Source: Diplosphaera chodatii
Lineage: Eukaryota > Chlorophyta > Trebouxiophyceae > Prasiolales > Stichococcaceae
Direction of reading: 5' to 3'
Length of the DNA: 64,000 nucleotides
Assembly: GCA_032358165.1 (NCBI GenBank)
Contig: JAALGY010000062.1
Span: 1,550,001 to 1,614,000 of the forward strand
The translations under genes were made by a program, and so were the position numbers. Positions 48,122-60,227 of the stretch are shown in pieces. How positions within the stretch are numbered: the first letter of the stretch is position 1; every line of letters starts with the position of its first letter. The notes beneath the pieces were generated by a model. It was not told the origin of the DNA and did not search any database. It saw only the letters and a list, made by a program, of their open reading frames with translations.

Positions 48122-48997
48122 ATGCTGGGCCCATCACACCGGAACGCGTCTGCAAAGCAGCAGAGCTACAGCCCAAAAGTGTCTCCGAGACGGTGTGCAG
48201 CTGTTGGAAGCGTGCAAAGCTTGATGTTTGAGGGTGGCACCAGCTGCACTTTGCTGTGACCTTCACCAGATGTCACGCGCAGGTATCGTGCGGTGACCAG
48301 CAGCAGCTATGTCGACGACAGCCTGTTCTCAGCCAGTCCGCGGTCATCGACGACGCAGTCGAGGCTACCACCTGCCGACGATGGGGTGGACCCCGCTGGC
48401 AGGCGCAGCGGCTCAAGGCAGCGCTCTGCACCACCATCACGACAGAACCGTCAGCGGCTGGTTGCAGGCAGCAGGTCTGTTCACAATCACAATTCAATTC
48501 GACCATACGCCTTGACATTTGCCCTGGGAAGCCATCTGTCGAAGCATCATTGACGCTGTGTATGCATGTGGGCAATGCGTATGCTCTTCACACGAAGCTT
48601 GTTAACCAGACATGTGGACGTCACCCAGCAGGGCAGCCGGCGAGATCATTCTGACGGAGCAGGAGCTTGACAGGTTGCTGCATCCCGACAAAGCGGCGGC
48701 GGAGCATCAGCTGGCAGCGCGAGAGGCCGCTGAGATGGCCTTTGCTGAGCAGAACGCCGCCTTCAAGGTGCTCGTATTGCACGAGGCACTGCGAGGAGGC
48801 GATCGATGAGCATGTCGTCTTGACATGCATATGCCTACCTGTTCGTCTGGTTGCACAGGCTGAGCAGCAGCGGCTGAAGCGTGAAGCAGAGTCCATGTCG
48901 GCACAGACGCCGGAAGCTGCAGCTGAGGTGCGCCCCGTTCGCTTCTGGCAAAGTCTGTCAGCTCAGGAGCATGGAAGAGCCAGTGCGCATCCCTGCA

Positions 48998-49034
<37 letters not shown>

Positions 49035-51534
49035 CTTCCAGGCAGAATTCAGCGCCTGCTGATTGGATGTCGGGGCCTCGGCGAGCAATGCATGGAGGTG
49101 CAATGCAGGCGGCCGCCACCCGGGCCAGGGCAGCAGTGCTGCTCCGAGAGCAGAGGGACGAGGTCAAGCGCATGAACCAGATGACACTTTATGCCAAATG
49201 TGCCGCCGAGCGCGATGTGCAGGTGCAGCAACAGCTGAAGGGCTTGTTGTGCGCATCCAGATGGACATGTGCAATGTGGAGCCCGGGATGTAGTGGAAAC
49301 AGCAGCTGTGCTTGGCACCTGCTAGGCTGCACAACTAATCATACCTTGGCCATGTCCAGTTTGTGACTGTGCAATGCTAGTCTGCAGCTTGAAGAGAAGG
49401 TGCGGCGGAAACAGGAGGCCCTTGCTTGTCAGAGGCAGCTGGATGCACAGATGGAAGCTGCCCGCGTCACGGCACTCCAACACCGTGAGGTCTGTGCAGC
49501 TGCACACCTGCTTGTATTGCGTTTTGTGCCTGTCAGGACGTATGTAGCCTCGACATGCACTGCCCCGCAGGTCTCGTCTGCGATAGACTTGCTGCTGATG
49601 TGACCCGCAGGAGCGGGAGGCAGCGGAGTCGTCAGAGCGGAGGCGCGGCGCCGCCGTCATTGCTGCCCAGCTGGTCGAGCGGCAGGAGGCCCGCCTGGCC
49701 GCCGAGGCAGCCCTGAAGCAGGTACCCACCTGCCGTTATAAACAGAGCAGAAAGGTGGTTGGAACATGCTGCTTTGTTGCCACCGTATGCAGATCGTCAT
49801 GTTCACTGGTTTGTCAGCAATGCTCTGGGCGATATGCATATTTGCTATCGGGGTATGTTTCAGCATTCTGGCACCCGGCACGCACAGGAGGGCGAGGCCA
49901 TGAAGGCGGCGGTGCGGCAGCGCATGGCGGAGGATGCTGCTGCGGCCGCCCGGCGGCGGGCGGCGGCCGCAGCACACATGGTGGAGGTCAACGCCGCCAA
50001 CGCTGCGCTGCTGGCGCGCAAGAGGGAGGCGGCCGTCAGGGAGACGGAGGCGGACGCCGCAATCGCAGCGTATGTCCGGGAGCGCGAGGCCCGTGAGCAG
50101 GTAAGGACAAGGCCAGAGCCGAGGGCATATACAGATGCAACTGTCGTGTTTTTCTGCAACACGTCAGCATCCACCACTGACAAATAGTCACTTACGCATC
50201 TGAAGAACTCAGCAGACTGCTACAGAGAATCCATAAGATACCGTGTGGCTGAATGTGATTTGCTCCTTGCTGAAACCTCGCCGTGAGAACGGGCACGACC
50301 TCCACAGGCAGCAGCGGCGGAGCGGGCGGCTGCGGCGGAGGCGCGGGAGCTGGAGACGGTGCGGCTGCGGGCGCAGCAGGAGCGCGCCGCGGACACGCAG
50401 GCGCAGATCGACGAGCTGCGCGCCCGCCGGTGCGTCCCAGATTGAATTGGCCACGCGCACGCAGAAACAACATGCAAGAACCGCCCGCGCATGACCAGCC
50501 CCCTGGCTGGGGATGTGCCGACTCGTCACGCGGCTTGCCGGTTGACCTGCTGATCACGGCGGCAGCGTCTGTGTCGACAGCGCTGCACTGGTCCGGAGGA
50601 CTGCAGGTGGCAGGTTGCAGCGGAGAAGGAGGAGCGGGCCAGGGCGGAAGCGGCTCGCGCCCGCAAGGCAGCCGTGCAGAGGTGGGACATACGGGCAATG
50701 GCGCCACATCAGTGGTGCCTGCCATTGACTGTGACGTTCTACGGTCTGTTTAACTGTTCGTGCATTCTTTCCCTGAAGACTGAATGCTTGTGCTTGGACA
50801 TTACATTCTGGCTAGCGTGCGCAGGTTTGTACCAGCGTCTTATACGATCGTCGTGCGTGATGATGTGCAGTGACCTCATGGCGGCGCGTGAGGCACAGCA
50901 CGCAGCCAAGGTGCAGGCCGCACGCGCCAGGGAGGCGGAGGAGGCGGCGCTGGCGGCCAGGGTGCAGGCGGAGAGCCAGCGGCAGGTCGCGGCAGCACAC
51001 GCCATCGTGCGTGATGTGGTTCTTACCACCCAGCATGGCCAGATAAATGCGGCAATGCCACTCTGCCCGCAGCAGACTTGCGCACCATCTGTCACCTCCT
51101 GCCCTCCACATCCACATTCGGAAACAGGTGTCACTGCTGTGCACCCATTTGATTGGTGTAGTCAGCGGCTGGCAAGCTTTGACCACACCACAAACCACAG
51201 GAAGCAGCAAAGGAGGCGAGCGAGGCGGCGCATCTGGCGGGGTTGCAGGCACAAATGGCAGCCAAGCGGGCCGCCCTGGAGCGCCAGCGGACGGAGCGAC
51301 TGGCGGCCGGCGCCGCCGACCGCAATGCACTGGTGAGCGACCATCAGTATCCAGCAGCTTGCCTCCCGCTCAGGCTGTCACTGTTGTGTGGATACATCAG
51401 CTGTGGTGCCCCAGGCCGCTGAACGGGAGGTTGTGGAGGCAGTGCGCTTGGAGAAGCTCAAGGGGCTGGAGGCAGCAGGCGTGCCGCCCAAGTATCGCGC
51501 CGAACTGGCCAGCAAGCGCCTGGTGAACTGGTGA
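48122..51534 (+). CDS. CFAP45: Cilia- and flagella-associated protein 45
   Basis: Exon 1 is 48122-48192 (MLGPSHRNASAKQQS), joined in phase to 48283 onward to give SPRRYRAVTSSSYVDDSLF, matching the YRTKAVSSEVDESLF start of human CFAP45. Then EIILTEQELDRLLHP, EQRDEVKRMNQMTLYAKCAA and ERDVQ (human EEELKDMSKIILNAKCHAIRD), long Arg/Glu/Ala helices of the TPH domain over about ten exons, and the typical end LEKLKGLEAAGVPPKYRAEL then ASKRLVNW. CFAP45 is a microtubule inner protein lining the B-tubule of ciliary doublets and binds AMP in animals. The intron 48929-49045 holds a pure run of 35 C just before its acceptor. Presence implies a flagellated stage or recent loss. Confidence 0.88.
48999..49033 (+). 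repeat. Homopolymer of 35 cytosines
   Basis: An uninterrupted C run lies 12 nt before the CAG acceptor of a CFAP45 intron and serves as its polypyrimidine tract. Such a run is prone to slippage and to sequencing or assembly error, so the exact length is uncertain. Confidence 0.9.
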
Positions 51535-51762
51535 CGAGCCCAGCGGCATGAAGGCACAGGGCTGCACAACCTCAGGGTCATTGGGTGACTGTGGTGCTGG
51601 GTGTCAGTCCGTCATGAACATGACAGCACGCCTTCAGCAGCTAACCCAATTACATCGTGCATGGGTTCATATGCATGCTGCTGAACGTGTCCACAGCCGA
51701 TGTACAGAGCCAATGCACGAGTATATCCAGCTGCAGTGTGGCTAGGGCCAGGATGGCGCTCA

Positions 51763-53050
51763 TCACGAGATGTTTGCGCCAGTGAGGCTCTCGGCAGTCA
51801 CAGGCCCGGCAGACGTCATCATGATGTGCTCCCCCTGGAAGACAGCCGTCTTGCTGTCATCTGTCTTCAGCAGCGGCTGCAGCTCCTGCCAGATCTTCTT
51901 TTTGTCGATCTGCAGCCCATGATCGCCGATGTTCATGTGAGTGCAATCACTCGGGCAGGGATCAGAATCTCAATCAGCTTGCATATGCAACCATCGCATA
52001 GGCGCACCCTGTTTGGCGATTCTGGGTCTGGCTGTGTGCCGCCATCCGCACCAAAGTAGATGCGCTCGCCGGGCTCAGCACCCTGTAAGTGAACATGGAA
52101 GGAATGCGACCCAGAGACATGGCTGGTGACAGTCTACAGCGATTGCACCCTCCCGACGGACCTTGGATTGCAAGCACACACTGCGCGAGGCACCTCAGGA
52201 GGCCGGAGTGGCTCCACAGCGTCGTGGGCCTCATTGCTGGCGCACAGCAGCATCCCGTGCGACTTGATGCCACGCATATTGCGTGGCTTCAGGTTCGTCA
52301 ACACCACCACTGACCGCCCCTGCAAGCCGCAAACAATGTTGAGCAGCGAGTATGATTATGCACCTGTAAAGTGCCACGAATGTTGGATGTATGTCCTTAG
52401 TTCCCGTCGGTAGGCTCCTGACGCCTCCATCACCACGTCGTCAGCAGCTGTCGCTATGTTGAGGTGTTTATTGGCAACCAGTCGGCAAGCCGCTACGTAT
52501 CACAGCAGAAGCGCACACCATCTGGCGCGCCTGCATCTGCTCCAGCGGCACAAAGTCCACCAGACCGCTGATGATGGTGCGGGGCTCGGCCTCCCCGCAC
52601 TCCACCTTCTCTACGTACAGGCTGCAGCACACAACGGCAGCTGATCAGGTGTTGCTGGCGGCTGGCGCTGATCCGAGGGATGGCGGCGGCACTGAGCGCA
52701 GCATGCATGGCGTGCATTGATCTGTCAGCGGCTCCGTTGTGGTGCTTGATTATACGCGCCTGTCTGCGTCGGGGTGCTTGTCCACCTCCACTATGCGGCC
52801 CACGCGGATGTCCAGCTGCGCTGTTGGCAGCGGGGGCGCTGCGGCTTCCTCCTCATCCGCGGGAGCGCCCTCTGGTATTATGCAGCGGGTACGTCGAACG
52901 AATGAGCATAATGCATTTGCTCATGCTTGATACGTGATCCATCAGCATGCGTACATGTGGGCAGCAGACACGCACCTGCGGCCTCTGGCAACTCGGCTGC
53001 TGACGCCTGTGCTGACGTCAGTCTGCGTTGCAAGCGCTGTATCCTGGCAC
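51763..53050 (-). CDS. EMAPII/Arc1-type tRNA-binding cofactor of aminoacyl-tRNA synthetases (AIMP1-like)
   Basis: Minus strand. A helical lead [20 protein letters not shown] (near 52980-53047) precedes an acidic linker and the OB fold: [40 protein letters not shown] then [12 protein letters not shown], and [20 protein letters not shown] followed by LLCASNEAH. The EMAPII C-terminal half follows: [11 protein letters not shown], then [20 protein letters not shown] and [15 protein letters not shown], ending TGANIS at 51763. The KXMXGXXS-like MRGIKSHGM is the tRNA-binding hallmark. Such proteins (yeast Arc1p, AIMP1, plant MetRS tail) deliver tRNA to synthetases. The first exon and start codon, upstream of 53050, were not located; a fusion to a synthetase is not supported. 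Confidence 0.82.
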
Positions 53051-53579
53051 TGCCATGATTGCACGACCAGGTCCCGCTGCGCTGCGTGGCTGGTTGGCTC
53101 CTGAGACTAGCTGTGGGCGCATGCAACTGTGTGACCGTGCGTCGCTGCTGTGTCAGCTGGCATGCTGCTTGCCGTAGCAGCGAGGGCTTGCAAACGCGGA
53201 TCATCATGTTGAGCGAGTTGTGATCGTCAGACTGTCTGCCCGAACGAGATCACAGCTGTGATCGAGGTGTCAATCACCAGCATCAGGATCAGCACGTCAT
53301 CTTACTAATGACAGAGGGGCAGCACTAGATGGGGGTGGCACCACCTTCTTGCCCCAGTCTTGCAGGACATTCATCAGGCATTGGAGTTGTCGGGCGGTGC
53401 AGCAACGTTTACAGTAGCATGTGGCGTCCAAGCACCTGCACTGCCTCTGGGCTCCCAAAACTAGGACCCATGCCAATTTCTAAGCGACGACAGTCGCACC
53501 AGCCGCTGCGAAGTGTCTGCCGCAGTAGGCTACAAGTTGCCGACAGCTTGATGACGCGGAAAGTCTGCATGCTTGCCGC
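53051..53579. other. Gap between the AIMP1-like gene 5' side and the PEX3 stop
   Basis: About 530 bp. It should hold the promoter and missing first exon(s) of the tRNA-binding protein and the 3' UTR of PEX3, which are tandem on the minus strand. Nothing was resolved. Confidence 0.3.
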
Positions 53580-55983
53580 TCATGCTAGGCCCTGCGCAGG
53601 GATATTGGCATATGCTGCTGCACAGAGCTCGTGCACCACGGGCAGCCGCCCGATGGCGGTCACCACATCATTGTGCGGGGCTGCCAGCAGTTCTGCAGCA
53701 GCGGCCTCCGCCGCCGGCACCACCCGCGCCAGCGGCAGCCCCTCGCCATCGCCGATGGCTCTTGCGAGCGCGCCCGCCAGCTGAGCTGCTGCCTGCGAGA
53801 CCGCCGCCTGCAGACACACACCCATCAGCTGAGCCTCACGTGGTGCAAACCTGACATCGCAAACGTGAGCGTTGCCGAGACGATTGTATTGGGCACAGTG
53901 CAGAGTCAGAGTCAGAGTCAGCCATGTTGTGACAAGGCCATGAGCAGAGTTTACCCGCAGCGCGGTGCTGAAGGCGGCGGTGTCCACCACGTGCCGAACC
54001 TCCGCCAGCATGGCGGACACCTGCTCGCTGGCCGCCTCGTCGCTGCCCGGCAGCAGGAACGGCTGCCAGCCGCCCGCTGCCGTCGCCGTCTCGAACTCTG
54101 CAGTGTTGGAGACGCAGTCAGGTGCAGCTCCTGAGCAAAGCGGCTGCAGTCGGGTGTCGGCGCAAACCAAGCGGTGTCTGCAGGAGTGAAGCGCACCATG
54201 ATGGATGTCAGACAGCAGGCCCATGGCCATGTCAGAGGACACTGGCTGCTGCAGCTGCAGGCCCTGCAGCACACTGTGCACGGCCGCCCGCATTGCCGCC
54301 ACCAGCTGCGGGGTGCAAGGTGGTCAAGGATCAGGGAAGGATGAGGCCGATGACTATCGGCACGAAGATGGCTGTATGCATATATCTTCAGTATCTGCCT
54401 GCGGTCGGCATTGTTGGGCCAGCGAGACTGCTCAACTGGCAGCCCTGCGTTGTGTCAGCCTCTGACTCCTCTGTGTGTGCGACATATGAAATGCACATCC
54501 AGGAAACCCCGCACACCTGCGGCACGCCCTGTTTGGCGAGGGTGTCGGCGTAGCCCAGGAACTGGTGCTGCTCCTCCGTCGATAGCGACGCCGCACTGCC
54601 GGCCCTGTCAGATGTGTGGACGTGTCCAGGTTGGAATATGTCATGCTGTGAGCAGTCAACCTCATGTAGGGGCAGCGTGATGGGCACATGAACATTTCAG
54701 AAGCCTGGCTGCTAGGCCAGGGCAAGGCAGCGCAGGCCTGAAGGAGGGCAGATGCAGAGCTCACGGCGGATCGCTCTGCAGGGAGGCGAAGTACAGGTGG
54801 CGCCCCAGCACATTGATCTGCACCCGCAGGAGCAGGTCCAGCAGCGGCAGTGCCCAGGCAGATGCTGCCGCCAGGGCGAATGTGGCCTGCATGCACCACC
54901 GTGTGCTCACACTCCATGCCGGCAGCTGCTCGCATAAGAGTACACGTCCACCATACCACAGTGCCGTCCTAATGACTGCTTCAGGATGGCAATGAGACAC
55001 AGGATACAGCAGGCGCTGCCACATCACTGCACACCTCCGCCAGCTCTGTCCACCTCTCCACCCTCTCTGCATTGCTGTCAGGGCTGCGCTCTGCCTTCAT
55101 CTTCCTGTTTGAGAGCCAGGTTCGCACCAAGATCACGTAACAACTCAGCCTCATGGGCAGGCTGACACCATCAAAGAGTCACACGCGTACATCGGTGGTC
55201 AATGCTCCCCGCGTGCATGACAATCCTGTTCCGTGCGCATGTGTGTCTCCTCACACAGGCAGCACCTGAGCTGGTCCTTGAGCGGAGCAGTGTCAGCGGC
55301 GCGCATGAGCGCGGCCTGCAGCGACGGCAGCAGCGTGGGCATCGTCTTCTGCTCGGGAATGGCCTGGATGCTGGCGAAGTGCTGCTCCAGGGCCTCCCGA
55401 TCGCGGTTCTCCTGCCCACCGCTGCCGTGCTGCCTGCGAGTGAGTGGTGGCGGGCTTGCATGAGCACGTGCACCAGCTGCCTCGGCATTGGCGCCTCGTC
55501 GAGAGCCGGCAGCCGGCGTGTACACACCTGAACATGCAAAGGTGAACAATATAAGTGACACAGGGGCACAATCGGCGGACGCACCTGGGGTCTGCTGCAT
55601 AGACCTCACTATCTTCGTCGTACCACCTGTACAGTTGCAATCAGGCCGAGGTTGAGCGCTGCAACCACAGCCATGCTGGGCGGTGCACAGATATCAGCAG
55701 TGCTGCACAGTCAGCATGCTGCGGCTGGCGCACCATCTGTATGCATAGTATGCTGCTGCACCAGCTGCTCCGATGGCTGCCGCGCCCAACAGTCGCCTCC
55801 GGTTCCTGCGGGCACATGCCGGCGACAAGATCACCGCTGGCCAAGAAGAGGCAAGCCCCTGCTCTACTCTGCAGGGGTGTGAGTGGAAATTGAATAGTGT
55901 GCTGAACGCTGAGGCCTCTTCGAGGTAGCAAACACATTGATAGACAGGAGTGCCATCGTATCCCACCTCTGCCACCAAGTCAT
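53580..55983 (-). CDS. PEX3: Peroxisomal biogenesis factor 3
   Basis: A 17-nt first exon (55967-55983, MTWWQR) joins in phase to RNRRRLLGAAAIGAAGAAAY then YAYR, the N-terminal membrane anchor with basic flank. Then RWYDEDSEVYAADPR, LEQHFASIQAIPEQKTMPTL then LPSLQAALMRAADTAPLKDQ, FALAAASAWALPLLDLLLRV then QINVLGRHLYF (the strongly conserved VQLNIIGRYLY block), TEEQHQFLGYADTLAKQGV, AAMRAAVHSVLQGLQL, EVRHVVDTAAFSTAL and LPLARVVPAAE, ending YANIPAQGLA at 53580. PEX3 sits in the ER/peroxisome membrane and recruits PEX19 with cargo membrane proteins. The tiny first exon is inferred from phase and a good donor. Confidence 0.87.
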
Positions 55984-56423
55984 GGCCCTGCGCCTTGTGA
56001 GGCCTGAAGGTCCGGAGGGATGGCACTCAAACTTCGGTGTGACGCTCGTCTGCTCGCCTGGCTTCCTGCCACACCGCCGTCTACTGTCAACGCTCTGCTG
56101 TGCTATGATCTACTGCTCATCACGGCTGGAGAACGGCAAATGACACCTGAGTCATTCCAGGCGGATTTCACATGCACCAAGTGCACACGTGACGCATCGA
56201 TCTTCGCCTGCTAGAGTGGCGTTTCTCACAGCAGTACAGCCAATCTGCACTGCACGCAGGCACGCGCTGATGAAGCGACAACCTCACATGACACAGCGCC
56301 ACCTCTGCGGCTGTAGTTACCTGCGTAGTGTGGACCAGGCATCGGCAGCGCGCCTTTCCTTGGCGGCGTCAATGGAAGCTTGCAGCGGATTGAGGATGCA
56401 CAGCAGATAATAGATCACGCGTC
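55984..56423. other. Divergent promoter region, PEX3 / MED4
   Basis: 440 bp between divergent starts; no other feature recognised. Confidence 0.4.
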
Positions 56424-57893
56424 ATGACGCACGCGTCTTCAACAGACACTCTAGCAGATCTGCTGGCCAGCCTGTCGCAATATCTTCTTGATGCGGTGCG
56501 GGTGCCGGTCGGTGAGGCAGTAGATGCAAAAGAAGGGGAGGACAACCACAGCACCGCTGGCATTCTGCGAAGCATCTTGCAAGCGCAGCGGGAGGCTGCA
56601 CATCTTTGCAGCAGCCATGATGAGAGCACGGCATCAGGTGCATTAGACGGATGTATGTCGTCACGCATGCATGCGCCGATTTCGCCATGCTGCCGCAGTC
56701 ATGTGCACCGATTTCATGTACACACGCAACACGCCATGTTGCACATGCAGGCTCGCTGCACAAGCAGCTTGCTGTCACTCAGCGACAGTCTGTCCTGGAC
56801 ACGCTGACGGCGCGGCTGGAGGTGAGTTGGGAGGCTTTGGCGGAACCCGGCCATCCACACAGAACAATCATGATGATCCGTCGGCATTTTATCAATCGGA
56901 GATCGTGCATTGGTATCCAGGTTGCGGCGACAAGGCTGTCGGACAGCATAGACCGAAACACACCCACCAAGGTGCCAGAGCGCTGCCGTGAGGCGCCCAG
57001 CGTTGCGGGTGTAGAGCGCATCCTCGCCTTGGCACACCGCCTCAGCTACACCAGCTTTGCGCCGCCAGGTGCTGTTGGGCTTGAGTTCGCATTGTGGCAG
57101 GTGGCTCCAGCTATGGGAGAGGGTTACTCGATGGCCACCGCGCACACGGTCAGCAACTTGTGAGGGAAATCTCATGGAGGACTGTTGTCACAGGGTTTGT
57201 GCCAGGCGTCACGCCGCTGGGCGTGTTCAGGCCACCAGCACCGCAGGAGGGGCAAATGCAGGCAGCACAGCTACATCGATTTGCAGGTATTGTGATTTCT
57301 GCAACTTGGCCTCATGTAGATCTTGCCTGTGTTGGAGTCGAGGCTGCCGTGCAGTAGGTGTGTGCACAGCAGCTCTGTCCTGCCTGCAGCTGAATACGAG
57401 CAAGCGGAGCTGCGGCGGCAGGGGCAGCTGCCGTCAGCTGTGGCGGAGCAGCCCGCTGCGCCCCCCGCTCCCGAGCTCACACCCGCGCTGCTTGCCAGCA
57501 TCCCCCGCATGCCGCCAGGTATGTTCCCTGCCCCGACTTCCTTCTTGTGCGAGCTCGGTTGAAGCTGCAGGTTCTGCAAGATGACACTCAGGCTGCCTTG
57601 GGGCCTAAAAAGTACCATCTGCCCATTGCAGGATGGAAGCCGGGCGATCCACTGCCGGAGCAGCCGCCACTTGTGCCACCAGATTCGAAGCCAGGTGGCA
57701 CACCTCCAGCTGCTGCTGCCACACAACCTGCGTCAGGCGTCGTACCAGCAGCACCGCAGCAGCAGCCGCAGGCAGCGCCTGCTGGCAAGCCGCAGCGCCC
57801 AGTGCTGGACGCCAGCTTCCTGGTGTTGAACCCTGACTTGGAGGAAGCAGTAGAGGAGGATTACTCCTCAGAGGAGTACAGCGACTCAGACTG
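56424..57893 (+). CDS. MED4: Mediator of RNA polymerase II transcription subunit 4
   Basis: Start MTHASSTDTLADLLASLSQY at 56424. Exons give LHKQLAVTQRQSVLDTLTAR, then SVAGVERILALAHRLSYTSF followed by APPG, the most conserved MED4 signature (human and plant: ILxYAHRISYTxxAPP), then VTPLGVFRPPAPQEGQMQAA, a Pro-rich region and a C-terminal DASFLVLNPDLEEAVEEDYS ending EEYSDSD. MED4 is a middle-module subunit of Mediator, bridging regulators and RNA polymerase II. A TGTAA lies just after the stop. It is convergent with the H3 variant gene. Confidence 0.88.
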
Positions 57894-57901
57894 AGTTCCT
57901 G

Positions 57902-57907
57902 TGTAAG
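57902..57907 (+). terminator. Poly(A) signal TGTAA of MED4
   Basis: TGTAA occurs about 10 nt after the MED4 stop codon. Confidence 0.4.
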
Positions 57908-58364
57908 GACTGTGGCTGCTGCACACAAGGTTGCCTGCACGTGCCATGTCTGTGAATTTGGCTTGAGCAGCAACACATGGTGTTTGTGGCCTGCGGCTGC
58001 CTGACAGCCATCAGAAGCGTCTATGCACGAGCTGCTGTCCACATCACCATCTGTTTGCTCCTGGGCTCGACTGCTGCTGTACAAGCAGACAGCCTTCACG
58101 AAACCACTTGTCACCGTCGGCAAACAACACAGCATGCAGCTGTCAACAAGCAACTCCTGTACGGAGAGAGTCCCGGCCATGCCCTGATTGGCCATTCCTG
58201 ATGAAGAAGGCCTACGGTATAACTGAAACCATAACATGTGATTCCCGAGTCCATCTGGCATGCAGTGGTATGCCTTGTCAAGTCCATGCAACGCTGCAAC
58301 TGCCGACATGAACGGAATTGTGTATGCGCCAGAGCTTCATGTGAGCGGGTTGCTCAGCAGATGG
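57908..58364. other. Convergent 3' flanks of MED4 and the H3 variant
   Basis: About 460 bp with accidental reading frames only. Confidence 0.35.
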
Positions 58365-59368
58365 CTACATCCGCTCGCCCCTGAGACGCCGTGCCAGCTG
58401 TATTTCCTATATGCAATGCAACAGACAGTCTCCTCAGTCACCTAGAGCCATACAACTGCAGATTCCTCGGCTACCCAGAATCGTCCAACACTTTCAGCTG
58501 TTCCCATGGTGCAGCATCCGACAGCACACCTTTGGCATAATGGTGACACGCTTGGCATGGATCGCCGCCATGTTGGAGTCCTCAAAGATGCCAATCTGCA
58601 CATGGACATGTCCCATTACCGGCAGCAAGGCGGGTCGAGTTGGATGAGCAACGGCCTTGACTACAGGATGCCTTGCAACAGTTCATATGATCTGGTCACT
58701 CAACATGTGACTCACGAGGTAGTCCTCAGCAGCCCACTGGATCGCCTCCATCGCAGAAATCCGCCACCGCATCTCTGCTGCCAAGGTGCCGCAGCCCTGC
58801 GCCAGCTCGCGCACCAGCCGCTGGAAGGGCATCCGGCGGATAAGCATGTGCGTTTGTGTCTGAGCCTTCCTGATCTCCCTGCACATAGAGAGCATGCACA
58901 TCAGCGAGCAGCTTATAACCGGAGGTTCACTGCAGTTGTGGAATTTTTCACGGCTGTTGGCACATGACTGCATGCACCATGTGTGGTTAGCCAGCCTCAC
59001 ATTGAGGGGTGTGCAGTACGATATTAGCCTCAGCAGGACAGCTAGACATCTTGTGTTCTGCTGACAACGAAGAGATGAACGATGATTGCGCACTTCAGCG
59101 CTGCGACGCCGGGCCTGCGTCGCCGCTTGGGCGTCTGGCTGCTATTTTGCATGGCCTTCCGCTGCGAAAGGCTCATAGGGCTGTTGCCCTTTCGGCCCAC
59201 TTTGCCCGGGGCCCCACATGTCTTCCGAGCCTGGAATGACATCGCAGACGAGGTCCGCGTCAGTTCTTGATTTAGGACAGCAGGTGATCCCACCAACAGG
59301 CGGCAAGACGAGAGGACATCAACAACTCTATGGTTCCATGCACTTACCGTCTGCTTCGTGCGCGCCAT
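58365..59368 (-). CDS. Centromeric-type histone H3 variant (CenH3-like)
   Basis: Five exons (59348-59368, 59094-59230, 58716-58878, 58530-58595, 58365-58406) give 142 residues, every junction in phase. The tail starts [20 protein letters not shown], keeping the canonical H3 tip. It then diverges into a Lys/Arg/Ser stretch and [37 protein letters not shown]. Loop 1 is [11 protein letters not shown], three residues longer than in H3.1, with a Trp as in plant CenH3 (NRW); helix 2 is [13 protein letters not shown]. The end, [20 protein letters not shown] then [15 protein letters not shown], is close to H3. The long loop 1 with Trp and the divergent helix 2 argue for the centromeric variant that founds kinetochores. 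The intact ARTKQTARK tail is unusual for that class. Canonical H3 genes of algae are normally intron-poor. Confidence 0.85.
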
Positions 59369-60227
59369 GCGCTAGTTCGAACACGCCGACCTGCACTGCA
59401 CAATCGTGTCGCTTGGCAGGTCGCATTGCTGTAGTGCACATCAAACCACCGCATTGATGAAGGTTCATTGCCCTGACTTGTGCATGCAAGCAGGAGTATG
59501 TGGATGCTGCGACAAAGCATCAGGCTATCGCCGGTGAGGCCTGAGCGTGTATGCGTGGATGCGACTTCGTGGGATGCTTCAGCGACTTCCAATGACGATA
59601 ATTGGCCCGCAACATGGCTATCATAGTGATTACAAAGGGGTGCACAGCATGCGCTGTGTGCACACCTGTGATCGGTACTTGCGTGGCCCCTAGGACCAGC
59701 GCACGGTTCTCATGCTCCACAGCATGCACTGATGCTGCTCATTGGTGGGTCTGCAACTGCCTACATGAGCATCTGTGTCCCCCTGTGCGTCTGCGTGCAA
59801 GGCAGTGCAAGGGTTGACAACTTCCAGCCGACTGGCAGGATCAGTGCCGAAACGACTGTGGGCTGTCAGCTCTCAGCTTCAGAGTGTGCAATGGAAGGTC
59901 AGCCACGCGGTCAAGCAGCGTTGCAAGTGTGGACAGTTGCCCAGCACGGCATGCTACGGTCTGGCAGTAAAGTCACATTCCCGACATGAGCCTATACCTT
60001 AGCGCAAGGGGCATCAGAATACTGCAGATAGTGGCTTGAGGAGACCTGGCAGACTCGAGCATGCCACAAGAACGCGAAATTCGTCAGCCAAACAAGTGTC
60101 AGAGGTAGTAGCTAGCGAGCAGGGGAGCGCTCAGGGCTGGCGCCGCCTCCTGTTACGACTGAGCATGTTTCGGATGCTTTGAGGTGTCCGACCGCTCCTC
60201 ATCTGCCAGCAGCAACGGAATTTCCGG
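59369..60227. other. Divergent promoter region, H3 variant / TDBD protein
   Basis: About 860 bp. No coding exon, RNA gene or repeat was recognised on either strand. Confidence 0.4.

Noticed and set aside
48929..49045. Poly-proline coding through the C run (frame with PASPPPPP)
   Set aside because: The stretch is bounded by a good donor and acceptor in matching phase, and homologous CFAP45 proteins have no such insert.
55694..56026. Longer N terminus for PEX3 starting at 56026
   Set aside because: The first codon is GTG, and a 17-nt ATG exon with a proper donor (55967-55983) joins in phase to the conserved anchor.
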